The notes: a model not told the origin generated them from the sequence alone. 64,000 nt of DNA from Eonycteris spelaea (GCA_003508835.1 PUFA01000027.1:6014001-6078000), one strand, 5' to 3'; counted from the first letter of the stretch, positions 24,118-36,415 are shown. Numbers and translations are program-made.

Positions 24118-25466
24118 CCCAGACCAACAAAACAAAATTGAGAGCCCAGAAATAAACCCACCTATATGTGGGCAAATAATTTTCAACAAAGAAGCCAAAA
24201 ATATACAATGGAGAAAAGAAAGCCTTCTTAATAAATGGTTCTGGAAAAATTGGAAAGCCACATGCAAAAGAATGAAACTAGACTGCTACCTGTCACCATA
24301 CACCAAAATTAACTCAAAATGGATCAAAGACTAAAATATAAGACATGAAATCATATATTACATAGAAGAAAACCTAGGTACTAAATCATGGACCTTGATT
24401 TTAGAGAGGACTTTATTAATTTGGCCTCAAAGGCAAGGGAAGTAAAAGCAAAAATAAACTAAAAAACTTCTGCACAGCAAAAGAAACCATCAACAAGACA
24501 AAGAGGATGCCCGTTGAATGGGAGAAGATATTTGTAATGACACCTCCAATAAGGGTGAATATCTAAATATATAAAGAACTATACAACTCAACAACAACAA
24601 AAATAAACAATCCAATTAAAAAATTTAAATGAACAGAGGACCTGAACACTTTTCCTAAGAAGATATACAAATAGCCAACAGACATATGAAAAGATGCTCA
24701 ACTTCGCTAGCTGTTAGGAAAACACAAATCAAAGCCACAGTGAGATATCACCTCACACCTGTTAGAATGGCTATTATCAATATGACATGCAACAATAAGT
24801 GTTGGAGAGGTTGTGGGGAAAAATGAACCCTCGTTCACTGCTGGTGGGTATGTAAATTGGTACAGTAATTAAGAGAAACAGTATGGAGGTTCCTCAAAAA
24901 ATTAAGAATAGAATTGTCACATGGTCCAGCAATCTCTCTTTCGGGTATCTACTAAAAAATTTTGAAAACATATATTCGTAAAGAGATATGCACCCCGGTG
25001 TTCATAGCAGGATTATTCATGATGGCCAAGACATGAAAATAACCTTTGATAGATGATTAGATAAAAAAGAGGTGGTGCATATATGCAATGGAATATTATT
25101 TAAACATAAGAGAAGAAATATTGCCATTTGCAACAACATGGAGGATGTTGGGATTATCATCCTAAGCAAAATAAGTCAGACCGGAAAAGTTCAGAACTAT
25201 ATGATATTACTTATAAATGGGATATAAAGCTGAAAGCTGCAAATGAACAAGACAAACAAAAACTCATGGACATGGACAACAGTTTTTTGGTTACCGTAGG
25301 GAAAGGGGGAGGAAAGAAGTAGATAATGATAAAGGGGGTCAAATATATGGTGATGGAAGAAATTTGTAAAGACACAATACAATATACATATGACATATTA
25401 TTCAGTTGTACACTTGAAACCTATATAATTTTATTAACCAATGTCGCCTCAATAAATTTAACTTAA
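24118..25466 (+). mobile_element. sense 3' part of the same L1, with 3' end
   Basis: Runs from GAGAGCCCAGAAATAAACCC near 24140 through the ORF2 C-terminal region (GAATGAAACTAGACTGCTAC near 24271, GAATGGCTATTATCAATATG near 24764, GCAATGGAATATTATTTAAA near 25086) into the 3' UTR. It ends at CACTTGAAACCTATATAATT and a final AATAAA at 25451-25456. Stops and frameshifts are spread throughout, so this is a dead copy. The L2 resumes directly afterwards. Confidence 0.9.
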
Positions 25467-25745
25467 AATCTTTCTTGACACACAGTCTAAATTAGTAACT
25501 GTTCTACCGCTTACTGTCTCAGAATAATTTTGTGCCTTTTTAAACTATTACTTACTCTATTCCAATTTACCTTGCTCAAGTAAGTACTTATTTATTTTAT
25601 TCCTTCCATAAGAATGTAAGCAACATGAGAACTCATTTACATACTTATTTATTTTACTCTCTCCACAAGAGTGTAAGCTACATGTATGTGTAATATCTGC
25701 CTGTCTAGGATGAAATATTTGTTGAATGTATTGGAAATGTGGCAC
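25467..25745 (+). mobile_element. L2 segment 3 of 3, 3' end
   Basis: Starts TCTTTCTTGACACACAGTCT, equivalent to the L2 stretch ccttccctgaccacc, so the L2 broken at 23818 continues here. It ends with AAATATTTGTTGAATGTATT, the L2 tail. An internal 57 bp tandem duplication (cores at 25587 and 25644) has expanded the AGAATGTAAGC segment. The repeated peptide in the minus-strand frame 25557-25745 is a product of this duplication. Confidence 0.8.
25587..25684. repeat. 57 bp tandem duplication in L2
   Basis: Two copies of a 41 bp core, 25587-25627 and 25644-25684, match at 35 of 41 positions at a spacing of 57 bp. Both start CTTATTTATTTTA and end in ACATG. Confidence 0.85.
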
Positions 25746-27029
25746 TTAGAAAAATGCCTACTAAATATTGAATGTTCAGAAATGTTATGTATTATTATGT
25801 AAATTGTTTTTATGTGTAGAAGATTCTTAACTCAAAAACAGTATAAAATTATATTAGAATTTACTTTTTATATGTAAAATTATAGCAGTACTAAAGGTCT
25901 GAAAATTGGCATTTATCATTAGTAGGTCATTTCTTCTTTCAATCTTTAGACAAGGCCCCTATACTCTAATTTTTACAGAGGATCAAATTTTGCTGTTTTT
26001 TCATATGACATTATTTGTTTAACGAAGTAAAAATTAAAATAGCAATTAAATACATTAATGTGAAAAATGATAAAGTAAGGACTTCCAGAAATTTTCTATT
26101 TAAAACAAAATCACTAGCAAACTATGTCTAAATCAACATTTTTAGAACTCTGGAAATTAATTAAAAGATTATAAATGTCCAGTGAGTGTTTATTCAAGGA
26201 ACACAGCTGAATCTTAAAGAGAACAGTAACTTTGTGGTGTTTTAATTTGTTCCCATAACTCTTTTCAGCAACTTGCTTCCTTGAAAACTGGCAACTTCAC
26301 AGTAGTAGATGTGAAAAACTACAACCTACTAGCAAGTTGAGGGTGCACAATATCATTGGAGCTTTCTAAAACATAAAAATCCAGAGATTTTCACCAAATG
26401 ATCTTTCTGGGAGCTCCATGGAGCTTTATTGAACATGACATAGAGCTCAATTTGTGAGAATAGATGATCCACAAGATGATTGCAAAAGAAACAAAAAAAA
26501 ACAAAGAAAACTGGGAAATCATTTAAATCTGCAGCTGCCCAAGACAGCAATAATAGTTGGGGCAAATAAAATGAGAGTTTGACCAAAAAGGAAATGATGT
26601 ATAATGAAATATTCAAAGGGGACATTTTGAAAATTTTCTGATATATTCTTGGGAATTTAGAAGTTCATATTCACATGCAGGGCTATGTACATGGCCAAGG
26701 AATTCCTGAGGAGGCCCTAATGTCTCAACAAGGGCTGACCTTGAGACACTACATAAGCAAGAAGTAAAGGCTGTGCAGCTTTGAAAAATGCTGGAGCATT
26801 GATGTCATGCCATAATGTAAATGCACAGAGCCCTTGGACAATAGCTGAGAAAATTATTGGTTTAAGGACTATAATTCTTTATGTGACTAATTCTAAGCTG
26901 ACAACTAAGCTAAGCCAAGACTTCAGTCACCACATGTGATAAAGAACATAAGCTTTATAGAGAAAACCAGAAATGTCACTAAAAACAAACAAACAAACAA
27001 ACAAACAAACAAACAACACAGTAAAAACA
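25746..27029. other. unassigned DNA
   Basis: No gene seen. The 90-codon minus-strand frame at 26353-26625 has no family resemblance. The last few hundred bases may be 5' sequence of the following old L1, but I cannot show it. Confidence 0.4.
26982..27016. repeat. (AAAC)n microsatellite
   Basis: About eight AAAC units. Confidence 0.95.
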
Positions 27030-27889
27030 ATAAACCTAGAAGTGGGACATCTAATTTCCAGGATTGCTCGTTATATTATTTAAAAAATGTTCAGTTTTTG
27101 ACCCAATAAAAATGAGCTACCCAAAGAAAGAAGAAAATTGGTATTTTAATACCTAGGAAAATTGTTATAATTCATACATGGAAAAAACAAAAGCAGTGAT
27201 TCGTAACTGTCTCTGAGGAAGCCCAGACATTGGACTTACTAGACAAATACTTTAAACTAGCCATTATAATTATATTTCAAGAACTGAAGAAAAATATGTT
27301 TAAATAGTTAAAGGAAAGTGCAAGAATATCTCATAAAATAGAGAATACCTATAAAGAGAGTAAAATGTAAAAAAAGAATTTCTGAAACTGAAAATTATAA
27401 TAAATCAAAAATTTACTGTAGAAGCCATACAACAGATTTAAACTGGCAGAAGAATCAGCAAACTGTTAGATAAGTCAATTGATATACAATCTGAGGAACA
27501 AAAAAAAAATAAAGGAAAATGAACAGAGCTGCAGACCTATGGGACACCATTAAGTATACAAACATATACCTAGTGGGATTGCTAGAGGGAGAGGAAAGAG
27601 TGAAAAGGGCAGAAAGGATGTTTGAAGAAATAATCTCTGAAAGTTTCCTGAATTTAATGAAAAACTACGCTTCGAAGAAATTCAACACATTCCAAGTAGG
27701 ATAAACTCAAAGAGATTCACACTCAGATACATCACAATTAACCTGGCAAAAGTCAAAGACAAAGGATAGTTGTGAAAGTAGCAAGAGAAAATTAATCCCA
27801 TACAAGGGATCATCAATAAGATAAATGGCTAACTTCTCATTAAAAACCATGAATGCCAAAAGGCAGTGGTATGACATATATAAAGTACT
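27030..27889 (+). mobile_element. old L1M: 5' part and ORF1, sense
   Basis: Landmarks of ancient L1M ORF1 in order: GTGGGACATCTAATTTCCAG near 27042, CCCAGACATTGGACTTACTA near 27222, AAGAATCAGCAAACTGTTAG, GAACAGAGCTGCAGACCTAT near 27521, a stretch coding an NIYLVGLLEGEE-type motif, then TAGGATAAACTCAAAGAGAT and GCCAAAAGGCAGTGGTATGA near 27856. The 61-codon frame at 27519-27704 is an ORF1 remnant. The copy is interrupted at 27890 by unrelated sequence. Confidence 0.82.
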
Positions 27890-28154
27890 CAGTTGTCCCT
27901 GTGGGCCCACGTGACCTTCACTGCCCTTATCTCCATTGGTACCACCGTCTCCTGTCCTAACCCGTGCCTGGCTTCCTGGTACTGTACTGCAGCCCCAACC
28001 TGCTAAGCCTGCAATTGAACCCACAATCCCTGACACTGTGCTTCCCTATGTTATCCCATCTGTCCTTTTCCTCCAGGACCTATCTGTGTACTTCGACATA
28101 AGTATAGGTGAGCAGCCAAAAAACAAAATTTTTAAAAAATTAAAATGAGCAGAT
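27890..28154 (+). other. unidentified GC-richer insert in L1 ORF1
   Basis: About 265 bp that does not belong to the L1, whose ORF1 sequence continues on both sides. It is much richer in G+C than its flanks, keeps several CpG (for example CCCACGTGACC and ACCACCGTCTCC) and ends in an A-rich stretch at about 28118-28145. It could be a fragment of a processed transcript inserted on the + strand or an unrecognised SINE. The 109- and 70-codon frames on opposite strands across it match no family I know. Confidence 0.5.
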
Positions 28155-28299
28155 CACTGAAAAAAAAATTATCAACAAAGATTGCTGTAACTAGAAAAAC
28201 TATCTTTTGAAAAGGAGAGATAAATATATTCCTAGATCGACAAAAACTGAGAGAAATCAAACCTAGCAGACCTGCCCTATTAAAGTACTAAATGTTGTT

Positions 28300-28325
28300 C
28301 TAGCATCCTGAAGTGAGGATGCTAG
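28300..28325. repeat. perfect 10 bp inverted repeat
   Basis: CTAGCATCCT and AGGATGCTAG are separated by six bases, a perfect hairpin in the ORF1 tail of the L1M. It is probably chance or local copying. Confidence 0.9.
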
Positions 28326-28659
28326 ACAATAGCTCAAATATACAAAAGAAATAAAGGGACTGATAAAGGTGACTACATAGGTGAATATAAAGACTGTACA
28401 GATATATGTTTGGTTTTATGTCGTTTGTTTTCCAATCTAATTTAAAAGAAAATTACATAAAATAATAATTCAAAACTTCTCTGATGGGCACATAATATAA
28501 TGTATAATGTCATAATTTCTATGACCATTAGAACACAGAAAGGAGGTATGAAATAGAGCTATAGTAGAGCAAAGTTTCTATCTACGTACTATTAAAATTA
28601 AATTGATATTAATCAGGAATTATATTTCAAGATAAGGAGTTAGTTGAGACCTTTAAGGG

Positions 28660-28661
<2 letters not shown>

Positions 28662-28707
<46 letters not shown>
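28662..28707. repeat. (CA)n microsatellite
   Basis: About 23 uninterrupted CA units. Confidence 0.97.
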
Positions 28708-28708
<1 letters not shown>

Positions 28709-29125
28709 AAGGGAATTAACTATCACATTAAAGAAAATCTGATTAACAGAAAGAATACAGTAATGGAAGAAACAAAGGAGAATATACCTAAAGTATAAAG
28801 TAAACAACTAGAAAAATGGCAGATGTAAATTCTAATTCAAAATTAATTACACTAAATGTGAATGATCTAGACACTGCAATCAAAAGGCAGAGGTTGGCAG
28901 AATGAATGAAAAGCCATGACCTAACTCTTTGGTGTCTACAGTGAACATATATTAGATTCAAAGACTCAAATAATTTGAAAGATGTAAAAAAATATAGCAT
29001 GCAACACTAATATAAAGAGAAATGAAATTGCAGTACTAATATTAGTGAAAAACAATTTAAGGCAAAAATTCTTACTAGAGACAAAGAAAACAAATTAAAA
29101 GAATAAGAGTCAATCTATCAGAAAA

Positions 29126-30965
29126 GAAGAAAAGAAAAAGTGATAAAAAACATTCATATTGGAAGAAAAAAGCAAAACTATCTCTGCTCACAGATGGCAT
29201 GATATTACATATAGAAAATCCTAAGTCATGTACCAACAAACTCTTACAACTAATGAACAAGTTCAAAAAGTTTACAGAATACAAGATCAATATATAAAAA
29301 TCAATTATGTTCATTAGCATGCATATCTATTCATTAGCAATAAACAATATGAAAAAATTAAGAAAATTCCACATGCATCAAAACAATAAAATATTTAGTA
29401 ATAATTTTAAACAAAAGAACTGTCAGATTTACACATGGAAAACTAAAAAGTATTGTTGAATGGAATAAAGAAGACAGATGAAGAGATGTCTCATGTTTAT
29501 AGTATTTTCAAATTTATTCAATTTAGTCTCTATCAAAATCAAAATGCCAGTTGTGTTTTTTTAATGTGATTTTATATTGATAATGTGATTTTAAAATTCA
29601 TGTGGAAATATTAGGGAATGGAGCATTCACACATTCTAACTTCAAAACTTACTAAAAGGTGTAATAATCAAGACAACGTGATACCAAAATAAAGAAAAAT
29701 ATATAGATCAATGAAATAGAATTGAGTTCACAAATCTATGGTGAATTGATTTTCAATAAAGGTGCTACGAAAATTAAGTAGGAAAAGAATATATTATCAA
29801 CAAATGATGCAGCAAAACTAGATATCCACATGAGAAAAAAAATGAAGTTGGGCCCTTATTTCACAGGAAATACAAAAATTGATTTAAAGATAGATCATAG
29901 ATCTAAATATGAATTATAACTATAAAACTCTTAGAAGAAAACATAAGAGTAATCTTTATTGTCTTGGATTTAACAATAGTTGTTTAGATATGGCACTAAA
30001 TGCACCAAAAATTAAAGGAAAAATAGGTAAGCTGGACTTTATTAAAATGAAAAACTAATGCATGAAAGAACTCTTTTAAGAAAATAAAATGTTATCCTAC
30101 GGAATGGGAAAAAATGATTTGCACATCATGTTTATGATAAGGAATTTACATTCAGAATACATGAATAACATTTACAATTCAAATTTAAAAAGTGAAATAA
30201 CCTGATTAAAATATGGGCAAAGGATTTGAATAAATATTTTTCTAAAAATGGTATAAAAAAGTGAATAGCACATTAAAGGATACTTGCCATCATTATTTTT
30301 TAGAGAAATCAAAATCAAAATGCTTTTGATTCTGAGTACATACCCTCTATGATAGCTAACAAAAAAATAACAGATAATAAGTATTGTGAAGAATGTAGAA
30401 TAATTTGAATCTTCATACATTGGTAGTAGATTGTTAAAAAGTACAGCCACTTCAAAATACTGATTACATGGTAGTTTGAATAGAGTTACCATGAAAATCT
30501 ATCAATTCTACTCCTAGGTGTATATCCAAAATTATTAAAAAGAAGTATTTGAACAAAAAATTATGCATTCATTTTCATAGTAGCACTATTCACAACTGGC
30601 AAAAAGTGGAAGTGGCAAAAGTGTTCATTAACTGAAGAGTGAATAAGCAAAACGTCTTTATCCATACAATGGAATACTTTTGGCAATAAAAAAGAATGAA
30701 ATATTGATACACACAGCAACACGTATGAACATTAAAAACATATTCTAAATGAAAGAAAGTAGTCACGAACTGCATCATTTTATTTATAGGAAATGTCTAG
30801 CATAGCCAATTTCAGAGAAACAAAGTAAATGGGTGTTGCCAGGGCTTGGAAGAGATAGAATGAATAACGACTTATAGTGGGTTGGGGATTTCTTTTTAGG
30901 TGGGTTATATTTTGATAAATTTAGTTACAATGGTTGCACAACTGTGAATGTGCAGCAAATCATGG
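29126..30965 (+). mobile_element. old L1M: RT to 3' UTR after internal deletion
   Basis: After an EN-to-RT jump at about 29125-29155 the sequence continues with AAAACTATCTCTGCTCACAG. The RT catalytic core reads L-T-D-G at 29187-29198 instead of F-A-D-D. It then runs through ORF2 to CCATACAATGGAATACTTTT near 30662 and a 3' UTR with GTGTTGCCAGGGCTTGGAAG and CAATGGTTGCACAACTGTGA near 30929. The element is collinear with the ORF1 at 27030, so it is one deleted L1 of about 3.9 kb. Confidence 0.8.
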
Positions 30966-31619
30966 ATGTGTACGCTCTAGTTTTTTTTGTTCTTGAAACT
31001 GAATCACAACTTCTGAAAGTTCGGTGAAAACCAAAGTTTGAAACACTGCTGATTATATAATTATTTAAAGGAAGATCATTTAAAATAATTATGTCTGTTT
31101 TCATTTGCAAAATATGCTATAAAGCAGTTAATTCATTCTTGATAATTTAGTTATCATGTACTTAAAATCTGAATCAAAAGGAATAATACTAGTTTCTAAT
31201 GTTAAAATTTTTCTAGATTCAGTATGAATTACTAAATAGTAGATTTTAGGCATTGGTGTACGAGAACCAGCTCATATAGGCTTGCAAGAACCATTATGTT
31301 TTTAGGAGTTTTGTGAGTCACTTGTTATCATCACAGTAGCTTGAAATTGACTATGGTTGGCCGTATTTGTTCCAGGGAAACCAATATTGACTACAAAAAA
31401 AGGATGCCTTGCCAGAGCTGGTAGTGAAATTTTATCTATATAACACTAATTTTAATTTTTAAAGACAGGGTTAAAAAAATGAAAAAGTAAGCCTTAGACT
31501 GAGAGAAATACTTACAAAATATATGTCTTTTATCTAAAACATATGCATACCTCATTAACAATAAAACAATAACTCAATGAAATGTTCTAAAAAATGGATC
31601 ATTTCCAGTCATACACAGA
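30966..31619. other. unassigned DNA
   Basis: No named feature. The segment around 31255-31385 is slightly less AT-rich but not identified. Confidence 0.45.
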
Positions 31620-31800
31620 TTTGACCACAATTTTTTGAACACTATGCATATTGTCATATGAATCCTGAAAATAAGAAAAAAAAAGGTTCTAAAGAAGAGA
31701 GAAAGTTGGAGGGGGGAGAAAATGGAAATTATGGCTCAGAAGTATTATGTAACCTACCCATACAGTCTCTGAACTTTCAACCTCTTCATATTCTTACTAT
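31620..31800 (-). mobile_element. MIR SINE, antisense (weak)
   Basis: TTATGGCTCAGAAGTATTAT followed by GTAACCTACCCATACAG matches the antisense MIR core (gaggctcagagaggttaa, then gtaacttgcccaagg). The flanking parts are poor. Confidence 0.5.
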
Positions 31801-33009
31801 AAAAGCATAAATTTGAAATAATTTAATACTTTTTTGAATTTTGAAGTTAGTATTCATTATATGTGTATACCTGGATTGAAGATCACAGAAAGAAAGGTAT
31901 GTTACAAATTCCGAAAGAACCTGTAATGAAATCTTGGAAACATCTTTGAATGCTATTATTCTTCATATTCATCCCTCATAGCCCCTAAAGAGAGGTTCTG
32001 GACTATTTTTTGCCTGTTACATTGCTTTTACTGAAAGACATCATTTTAAGGTTAGCAGGAAAATTAGATTCTTCAAGAGTAGGTTCATGATGCATTTTTT
32101 TTCTTTTTCTGTCTTAATTTTGACAGTATTTTCTCAGTTTAATTTTAAAATTCAAGCTTTTGAATAAATTAAAACTTCAGAATGGAATTTTCATTAAAAA
32201 AATCTAATATACTATAGTCTTTGAATAGAGTTAGATTTAAATCTTGTAACTTTGAGCTGATTTCCAGATTTGATTTTCAGCTAAGAAAGTGTTCTAAAAT
32301 AGAACAGACTGCAAGGCATTATCAACTACAATCCCAATTTTGATGTAGTTCAACTATTCTATACTTCTTCACTAGTCATTTCACCATGGGAAATGATTTC
32401 CAAAGTAGATTTCTGGCATTTCTCTTACTCTTTGAAAACTCCCAAAGCATTTCTGATTAAAATATGTAAGACAGTAGTATTCCCCTTACTCTTTCAAATT
32501 TTATTGAAAAAAAAATTACTAGTTGCAATCAGGGCATAAGAAGTACAAGTATTAAAAAGAAACATTTAATGTTTTGAATGGTTTCGTTTGCCCCAATTTG
32601 AAACCATTGCTATAATAACCCCTAAAGGTAAAGGATAAATCTATTCTGAAAAGAAAATTATTTAAATAATTAGTGACTTATCTTTCAAATTGTAGTAGCA
32701 ATCTACTCTATTTTACCTCTTTTTATTATCACAAAAATACATTATATAAAAAGTTATCTTTATAAATTTTTAAAATATGCCTGACAAAATATATATATTC
32801 CACATATTTGCTGTCACTAACTTCTTTTTACTTTGCTCAGTCTTATCATCTGGAAATCTTTTAAAATGGGAATAATAATTAGGATAGTGTTTATCTTAAA
32901 TCATGTATGGTCTATCAGTAAAAAGGGAAGATAATGAAGAATATAGAGTAGTGTCTACAAATAGAATGGCGTATGGTATTGGAACACCCTGCTGTTCATA
33001 ATCTACTGG
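31801..33009. other. unassigned AT-rich DNA
   Basis: No recognisable gene or repeat. Confidence 0.45.
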
Positions 33010-33170
33010 ATATGTGGGTCTCTGTTTCCTCATTTTTAAAGCAAGATAGATAAAATGATTCATCTGAAAGTGTTTGGCATAGTCATATGTGATATAGAAT
33101 GTGATGTACTTAGTAAACAATAAAGCCCTCTGCAACTTCCAATTGTTATTACTATTTATATTGTTGCAGG
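33010..33170 (+). mobile_element. MIR SINE, sense (weak)
   Basis: GGGTCTCTGTTTCCTCATTT followed by TTAAAGCAAGATAGATAAAA and AAAGTGTTTGGCATAGTCAT follows the MIR core and 3' half. Confidence 0.5.
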
Positions 33171-35854
33171 CAAAATAAAGCAGAGAAATCAGAAATGTCC
33201 TGTGTCTTTATAGCGACCCATCAACATAATTACAATTCTCAAAGACCCTTTCTCCCCCCAATTCTAATCTTTGCTGCTAAAGGATTCACATGTCTTGATT
33301 CCAACCTGTACTTTACAACAAATTTGTAAGTTTTTAACTATTTCTAATTATGTAGATGCTTTTGAAATAATATCTGCACCAAGCAGTTTCTACAATGAAT
33401 TATTTGATTAATGTTATCATTATGTCCTTTTACATAAAATGTCTTTTCATTTTCATTATCTATATAAGCAAGCAGCATATGTAAACTTTTTAGCATTTAC
33501 ATTTGGTTGAACTAAATATATATATATATATATATATTTAATTTTGTATATCAAATATAAATGAAGGGGACTCCTAATATCTTCATAGGAAATAAATAAT
33601 TCTAAAAATTGAGGGCACAGTAAGTTAGCTTTATTGCCCAGGATTGTTTTCCCCCCTTAAATTTGCTTTCTTCAGAAAAAAAGGGAAATCTTCTTACTAA
33701 TTTTGATCTATATGGTAGTTGTTATTATCTCTGTTTCCACATAGAAATTTTTTTTAAAAATCTTGCATAGGAGCAAATTTTTAAATAGTCAACTTATATA
33801 GATCTAGTTGAAATAAATATTTACAAACTTTATAATTGGCTTGACACAATGACCTGGAGACACAATTCTAATTTTACTTTAACATATCTACTTTTCTTTG
33901 GTGCATATATTATTTTCACTCTTCAAGGTAGTATTCCATTTTTGATACCACATCTAGTTTTCATTTCCATTTTTATTTCCACTTTTCTACCCTGTGAGTG
34001 TGTATTAAAAGCTCAGAGCATATTATTTACTTAAATGCATTTATATCATCAAGATTTTAATTTGTACATTTTTCAAAATATGTGAGAATCCACTGGTGCA
34101 TATATAACATAAACCACTGTAAGCCGATGTGAGAATCAGACTCTAAATAGCAGAAGGTCAAGGGGCTGATTACTCTTTTAAAAAGACACGTACAACTAGG
34201 TTCATCTGTGTTAAATCCTCTAGGCAAGGACTTTGTTGTTGTTTTGAATGACACTTGCCCAGTCAGAAATGAAATCAGTACCAGCAAGATCAGAATAAAG
34301 CAACAGGAGATCATTGACCTAGAATTTGGCTCATATTCCAAAGGCTGCAAGGCCTGGGGTTGTTCATGAGAAGGAGTTGGTCACCATGTGGTGCTATTGC
34401 AACACAGTAGGCCTGGGTCTATTTGCAAAATGAACAATAACATTATACTTGCGGGAAGCATTGGTAGAAACAAAATCTTTTTAAAAAACACATCCATAAT
34501 TGCAAAGAAAATAACACAAACTAGTGGAAATATTATCGATAACAAACCAAATTAATTTTCTAATGGTAATGTTCCTGAATTCTTTAAGATTAATCTTGAC
34601 ATCTTTAAAAATTCAGATAAACAACAGTAATTTTGCACACTCTCCATCATCCTTTTTCTCTCATTCATGCACACACGCATGCAAGAAAACACGCATACAC
34701 AGCCAGTTAGTTCCTAGAATATATCCCCTTGCTAAGATTTTGTAAGACAGATCCAATAGAGCCCCATAAACTCTAAAGATGAATACAACCATATCAGTGG
34801 AAATGAGAGTACATAAGTAGTAAATTGGAGATGCAAGTAAAATAAATTAAGAATTACCTCTGATCTGAGATTGAACACAATGTCTATCAGCAGTCAGAAT
34901 TGTTTTTGACAATTTAGACATTGCTTTTCAGGAATATGTAGTCTACTTGTTGCCCTAAGAGAATTCTAATCTAATCTAGTATTAATCAAACAATTTTTAT
35001 ATTACCAAAAGATGACTTGAATTGTTGGACTAAAACTATTTAGCAGCAGATGGAAATTTGATGCCTACAGTTTTAATTCCTTGTTATATTATCATAAATA
35101 GCCATATTTTAGAGGCTTTCAAAGGTTTCTTATAGTGTCCCGAAGATGAATATTTTGTACATATGGTAGCAGAAATGACACATTAATGAACATATGTCAT
35201 TTTTTGTTAAAAAATAATCATAATTCTTAGCTACTTTTTTTGTAAGTTGAGGAGAAAACTGCCAGAAATGATACCAAAAAAAAGTCATTCACATAAAATA
35301 TTTACGTTGCAGTTCATTTGAACATCCTGACCGTTTTTTCTTCTCTCAGTACATCCAGTTTCTTTTGATCATAATTCTTGCTTGCTTGTGCAAAATGGAA
35401 AATTATTTCGTATAGCACAAGTTTTCATATTTAATGAATACAGATATGTATCATTAGAGTACAATATCTGATTGCACTCAGGATGAAGCAACCACACAAT
35501 TATAACACAAGGCTAAGGTGTAAAGAAAATTCCTTATTCATATATGAGAAAGTGAGGTGACCTTCAGAATTATTTCTGTGTCTCAGAGTGCCCGATGGAG
35601 GACTTAGCATGTCTAAGAGAACTTCTAAATTAAATTGTATATATATATTCAGAAGATAGCTGCAAGTGGAAAAATAATGGCCCGCAGGAGGAGTACTTGA
35701 CATTTATACTTTTATTTCATCCATAGATTGAAGATGATTTCCCTTCAAATGCAGCCAAGTCATCCAGATTGAATCAATGACAAAGACAAAATAAGGTATG
35801 AGTGTGAACTATAAAAATAGACTTAGCAGTTCTGTCAAATGGCTTTTCTCATGT
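33171..35854. other. unassigned AT-rich DNA
   Basis: About 2.7 kb with no recognised gene or named repeat apart from the TA tract at 33515. Frames such as 34057-34350 (97 codons, minus) and 34524-34745 (73 codons, plus) show no domain. Confidence 0.45.
33515..33538. repeat. (TA)n microsatellite
   Basis: About 12 TA units. Confidence 0.95.
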
Positions 35855-36415
35855 TTCTGTTACTGATGCAATAGTTTCCAGGGGAAAGGAGAGAAACAGC
35901 CAGAGGAAAGGCTTTCTGGACCCTGGAGTGAGAAATATGCCTCTTTCAGTAAGGTAGGATTAGGCGCCATATATACGCCTACTTTCAGGTGTTTGAGATT
36001 AATTAGAAACTGTCAACATTAAAACTGAACAGCAAAGGTTAGTGAGCGGCAAATGAATTTATTTGGGAATAGTGCAGGAATTGCAATTTGAGACTCTCAA
36101 ACTATGGTGAACCATAGGCACATCTGATGAGATAATAGAGAGGTCAACTTCTTCGGGGTTCCAGGAGGCACTTGGGAAGCGTTGTTTTTAACAGGAGTCC
36201 ATTGGAGGGGAACGAGAATTCCAAGCTGAGGAGGCTTCTTATTGTCAGTGGGCAGAGGGTAGTTGCCGTTGCTGAGGTAATCAGAGAAGATAGCTTCCTT
36301 CTTCTAGCTGGTTATGTTACAAAACTGGGGAGCCAGTACTGTCTGAGAGCTTTTTGATCATGGCTTCCTGACTGCATTTTGAATAAAATTTCGTTTATTC
36401 ATTTTGACAAAATAT
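35855..36415 (+). repeat. GC-richer block, possible solitary LTR
   Basis: Several hundred bases with more G+C and more retained CpG than the surrounding desert: GGCGCC at 35963, and TTCGGGG, AGCGTTG and GCCGTTG between 36150 and 36275. It ends near an AATAAA at 36382-36387, followed by TTCGTTTATTC. An LTR-like sense orientation is the best reading, but I recognise no family, see no clear TG...CA ends or duplicated target site, and find no internal sequence. The 61-codon frame at 36172-36357 is not recognisable. Confidence 0.3.

Larger units (their letters stand above)
28155..29125 (+). mobile_element. old L1M: ORF1 end and EN start, sense
   Basis: ORF1 resumes with the CACTGAAAAAAAAATTATC segment and runs through GCAGACCTGCCCTATTAAAG near 28266 to its end near 28340. 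EN-domain sequence of ORF2 is recognisable from about 28810: CACTAAATGTGAATGATCTA, CAATCAAAAGGCAGAGGTTG and GCAGTACTAATATTAGTGAA. A CA microsatellite sits between the two. Confidence 0.75.

Noticed and set aside
27707..28036. 109-codon minus-strand frame with a Gly-rich, collagen-like stretch
   Set aside because: It spans the L1/insert boundary, so it cannot be one ancestral gene. The Gly-rich part is too short to support a collagen call.
28020..28060. Minus-strand GGTTCAATTGC considered as a tRNA or SINE B box
   Set aside because: No matching A box at proper spacing and no poly(A) on the corresponding side.
28300..28325. Perfect hairpin considered as a small RNA precursor or terminator
   Set aside because: Arms are only 10 bp and lie in L1 ORF1-derived sequence; a mammalian miRNA precursor needs a much longer stem.
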